In this document: one piece after another, positions 61,489-64,000 of the stretch | How the letters are laid out: each line of letters starts with the position of its first letter | How positions within the stretch are numbered: position 1 is the first letter of the stretch | DNA from: Chromobacterium subtsugae | Lineage (GTDB): Bacteria > Pseudomonadota > Gammaproteobacteria > Burkholderiales > Chromobacteriaceae | Assembly: GCF_001676875.1 (NCBI RefSeq) | Contig: NZ_JYKA01000001.1 | Location: 398,592-462,591 of the forward strand | Reading direction: 5' to 3' | DNA: 64,000 bases | Position numbers and translations under genes: made by a program | The notes under the pieces: generated by a model | Database searches by the model: none | Told to the model about the DNA's origin: nothing | What the model saw: the letters and a program-made list of their open reading frames with translations, nothing else

Positions 61489-62229
61489 TCACTGCTGCAA
61501 ATAGTCATACACCACCGATCCCAGGTCCAGCGTCAGATCGCAGATGAAATGCCGCGCCGACAGCACCTCCAATACCGGCAAGTCCGCCACCGGCGCCAGC
61601 GCGTGGGGATGCAGCTCCAGGGAAGCCGGCGCGCTCCAAGCGCCTTTTATCACCACATTGCTGGTATGGTAGCGCACCAATTCGCAGATCCGCGGCGTGC
61701 CGTCGACATGCGGAATGATCTTCAACAGGAAATTGGGTTCAGCCAGGCTGGCCTCCAGCGCCACCTGGTCGAGCTGCTGGTATTTGTAGCCCATGGTGCC
61801 GGTGGCGATGCGCAGGGGGCCGAAATCCAGGCTGCCGATCAGGGTGTCGCCGCAAACCTCCAGCTTCGGCCGGCCCGCTTTCTTGGGAAACCCCCATAAC
61901 TCGCGTCCTCCAGCCAGCGGCGGCTGATCATCAAGAAACATCGCATGGGAATAACTGCCGCGCACGCCGCGGAACGTGACCGGAATCACCTGTCCGCTTT
62001 CCGAATAATCGCCGAAGCCGGTGGAGTCCGGCATCCGGATGAACTCATATTTGACGATATCGCCATCCGCCTGCAACGGCTCCGGCAATACCGCCTGGAT
62101 CGCATCGGGATCGGTGCGGTAAGTGATGACCATATACTCGCGGTTGTAAAACCGGTACGGTCCCGGCGGGTAGGCCGGGCTGGTAAGGGGCATGGCGAAG
62201 GCACGGCTACGCACTTCATGCGGCTTCAT
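61489..62229 (-). CDS. adc: Acetoacetate decarboxylase
   Basis: Decarboxylates acetoacetate to acetone and CO2 through a Schiff base. The 246-residue chain carries the Schiff-base Lys116 with neighbouring Lys117 in [36 protein letters not shown] and [18 protein letters not shown] are other family stretches. Length and sequence fit the structurally studied Chromobacterium violaceum enzyme. It stands alone, without the acetoacetyl-CoA transferase genes of clostridial acetone operons, so the physiological substrate could be acetoacetate from amino-acid or ketone metabolism. AGGA lies upstream of the ATG. Confidence 0.93.
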   Translation of the reverse strand: MKPHEVRSRAFAMPLTSPAYPPGPYRFYNREYMVITYRTDPDAIQAVLPEPLQADGDIVKYEFIRMPDSTGFGDYSESGQVIPVTFRGVRGSYSHAMFLDDQPPLAGGRELWGFPKKAGRPKLEVCGDTLIGSLDFGPLRIATGTMGYKYQQLDQVALEASLAEPNFLLKIIPHVDGTPRICELVRYHTSNVVIKGAWSAPASLELHPHALAPVADLPVLEVLSARHFICDLTLDLGSVVYDYLQQ

Positions 62230-62456
62230 AGAGAGGACTCCTTGGAAAACACACAGAATGGCAAAATATGCCGAACGGGTGATTCAAGCTGGATGATTCA
62301 ACATATTCCGCGGCTGACTCCATCTCAATACGCAAAACTGCTAGGCTTCCCCCCGCCAACGCGCCCGCATAGCTTGCCGTGTTGACTCCGGCCCTCGCCC
62401 CGCCTCATCATGGCCATGGCGCGAACATCCACGCCACATCAACCACAGGACAAAAC

Positions 62457-62756
62457 ATGAACGCCGCCAAGAAAATCCGCCGCTTCCTGGAGGAAGGGCA
62501 CGATCCTCAGCAAATGCAGGTGCTCAAGGAATTGGCGGCCGCCCTGGAAATGGGCCGCTCCTTCGATTTGAGCCAGCTGTACGATATCGATATGCGCTAC
62601 TTCGAAGTCGCTATCGACCTGTTGAAAGACTGGCGTTTCGATCATCACATCAGCGCGCGCAGCAAGTTGCTGGAGCAACTGCTGACCGAAATCGCCCCCT
62701 CGCAACAAGCCGCACCCGCAACGGAAGAGCGCGGCAGGGAAAAACGCAAAGGCTAA
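62457..62756 (+). CDS. Small conserved hypothetical protein
   Basis: A 99-residue soluble, mostly helical protein: MNAAKKIRRFLEEGHDPQQM at the start, the core AAALEMGRSFDLSQLYDIDM and YFEVAIDLLKDWRFDHHISA, and a charged tail EERGREKRKG. There is no signal peptide or Cys. AGGA is seven bases before the ATG. It overlaps the convergent oxidoreductase gene by four bases. I do not recognise a family. Confidence 0.72.
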   Translation: MNAAKKIRRFLEEGHDPQQMQVLKELAAALEMGRSFDLSQLYDIDMRYFEVAIDLLKDWRFDHHISARSKLLEQLLTEIAPSQQAAPATEERGREKRKG

Positions 62757-63796
62757 GCCAGGGAAGGCGCGACGGCCTTCCAGCACTGTTGGGCAGCGCT
62801 GTCGCAGCCAAGTTCCAGCAACACCATCACCCGCCATGCCTCCCAAGCGTCAACCGGATTGGCAGCCCCAAGCAGAATGGCGTCGCGCACCCCGGCGTAA
62901 TACCGCATGTAGTCGCCGGCGCCAGCCGGCCTTTCGACAGCCTCGCTCCCCGCGAGCAGCAAGCGCCCCGGCCGCGGGTCCCCTCCCCATCCCGCCTGTC
63001 CAGGCCGATCGCCGGCCTTCAACGCATCCTCCTGCGTATCCAAACCATATTTGGCATAGCTGCCCGCGGTGCCGTGGATGATGAAACGCGGCCCGGCATC
63101 CGCCGCCAAGGCGCTGGCATGCAAAATCACCCGCTTGTCGGCATAACGCAACTGGGCATGGAACCAGTCATCCGCCTGGGCCCCATCGCGCAAAGCGGCC
63201 AGCTCCAGAGAAATCGCCTCTGGCAAGCCCCACAGCTGCACCGCCTGGTCCAGCAAGTGCGGCCCCAGGTCATACCACAAGCCCGCGCCCGCCTGCGCCG
63301 ACTCTCGCCAGCGTTGCCGCACATGCGGCCGATAACGGTCAAAATGGGACTCAAAATGCGTTACCCTCCCCAGCACCCCATCAGCCAACAGCTGCCGCAC
63401 CGCGAGAAAATCCGCGTCCCAACGCCGATTGTGGAATACCGACAATAACAACCCGGCCTGCTCGGCCTGGAGCGCCAACCCGCGAGCCTCCACCGCCCTC
63501 ACCGTAAACGGTTTGTCCACCACGACATGCTTTCCCGCCGCCAGCGCGGCGCTGGCCAGGGCGAAATGACTATCGTTCGGGGTGGCGATCACCACCAGAT
63601 CCACCTCGCTCCCTGTCAACAACGCCTCAGGAGATGGAAAAACCTGCGCGGCCGGCAATGCGCTGCGAACCAGCTCGGCCCTGCTGGATGCCACCGCGGC
63701 CAGCTTGATGCCAGGCGTCGCCGACAGGAGCGGCGCATGAAACGTCGCACCCGCATAGCCAAAACCCATCAGACCCACTCTCAATTGATCAGGCAT
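62753..63796 (-). CDS. Gfo/Idh/MocA-family oxidoreductase
   Basis: A 347-residue NAD(P)-dependent dehydrogenase. The N-terminal Rossmann motif is VGLMGFGYAGATFHAPLL (residues 7-24), with VDLVVIATPNDSHFALASAA and the catalytic-type Lys in GKHVVVDKPFTV. A C-terminal alpha/beta domain contains WYDLGPHLLDQAVQLWG (His and Asp of the family). It resembles E. coli YdgJ-type proteins, and the substrate is probably a sugar or polyol. The start at 63796 has GGAG upstream; the longer frame passes through a terminator and is rejected. Confidence 0.9.
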   Translation of the reverse strand: MPDQLRVGLMGFGYAGATFHAPLLSATPGIKLAAVASSRAELVRSALPAAQVFPSPEALLTGSEVDLVVIATPNDSHFALASAALAAGKHVVVDKPFTVRAVEARGLALQAEQAGLLLSVFHNRRWDADFLAVRQLLADGVLGRVTHFESHFDRYRPHVRQRWRESAQAGAGLWYDLGPHLLDQAVQLWGLPEAISLELAALRDGAQADDWFHAQLRYADKRVILHASALAADAGPRFIIHGTAGSYAKYGLDTQEDALKAGDRPGQAGWGGDPRPGRLLLAGSEAVERPAGAGDYMRYYAGVRDAILLGAANPVDAWEAWRVMVLLELGCDSAAQQCWKAVAPSLA

Positions 63797-63840
63797 ATTT
63801 TTCTCCGGCAATGAACGCATGATACGGCTAGCTGGCAATG

Positions 63841-63869
63841 TAAAAAACCCCAGCCGAACGGATGGGGTT
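63841..63869 (-). terminator. Rho-independent terminator upstream of the oxidoreductase gene
   Basis: On the minus strand AACCCCA and TGGGGTT form a stem with a 10-base loop, followed by six T. It ends a transcript coming from beyond 63870, not the oxidoreductase gene. Confidence 0.8.
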
Positions 63870-64000
63870 GAGAACAAAGTGAGACATGCATAGGCACTGA
63901 CAGGGCCATTCCATCGAACCAGGCTCTCTCCCCCTCGTCCCGCCAAAGCGGTGAGGCACATGACCGGGCCGGAAACGGCAAAGCCCCGCGTGGCGGGGCA
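63870..64000 (-). other. Unassigned interval between two minus-strand terminators
   Basis: A second hairpin, GCCCCGC/GCGGGGC (63983-63999), lies at the window edge in minus orientation. The roughly 110 bases between the two terminators contain no credible protein frame. This could be a small RNA or a promoter-free spacer. Confidence 0.25.

Overview
The window is GC-rich and densely coded on both strands. Gene content points to a Chromobacterium-like member of the Neisseriales (Betaproteobacteria). The acetoacetate decarboxylase resembles the Chromobacterium violaceum enzyme, TadA carries a TfoX-C-like N-terminal extension, and there is an NsrR/Hmp/quinol-NO-reductase nitrosative-stress set. 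This assignment is inference from gene content; no rRNA or tRNA gene is present to confirm it. I see no insertion sequence, prophage or CRISPR array.

Layout. 1-5.2 kb: a partial unknown gene, then tadA, an L,D-transpeptidase and a DUF2721 membrane protein in one tight operon, a methyltransferase and an AT-richer lipoprotein. 5.2-11 kb (mostly minus): class I fumarase, an MgtC-family protein, an NRAMP homologue with magnesium-transporter-like site residues, and a DMT exporter divergent from an AraC regulator. 11.9-16.2 kb: photolyase coupled to a LysR regulator, a two-subunit DUF606 transporter, YnfA and a VOC protein. 16.2-25 kb: hmp-nsrR with two NsrR operators, an LPMO without signal peptide, a secreted glucoamylase with CBM20, a GNAT enzyme and qNorB under a probable NsrR site.

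25.5-32.6 kb: three consecutive plus-strand genes for a diheme cytochrome c lipoprotein, a GMC flavoprotein and a membrane-embedded patatin. This cassette looks like an undescribed lipid-oxidation system. 32.6-42 kb: a LysR/D-serine dehydratase pair, a NemR-NfsA-NemA electrophile-detoxification operon with two NemR boxes, a TetR/amidase pair with twin operators, and a secreted prolyl oligopeptidase.

42.2-50.2 kb: a signalling block made of a 1512-residue hybrid histidine kinase, a GGDEF response regulator translationally overlapped with it, and a convergent response regulator with a SpoIIE-type phosphatase, followed by an M35 metalloprotease. 50.4-52.9 kb: queC, a three-unit QueD-like protein and queE for queuosine precursor synthesis. 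53.1-55.9 kb: a bufferin-type copper RiPP locus with two tandem DUF2282 precursors, the MNIO (DUF692) maturase, its DUF2063 partner and a DoxX protein. 56-64 kb: serB, an unknown gene, moaA, a sedolisin protease, a glycine-zipper protein, acetoacetate decarboxylase, a small unknown protein and a Gfo/Idh/MocA oxidoreductase.

Working together: NsrR links hmp and norB as NO detoxification. NemR links nitroreductase and OYE for electrophiles. LPMO, glucoamylase, M35, S9 and S53 enzymes give a polymer-degrading exoenzyme profile. The bufferin genes give copper protection.
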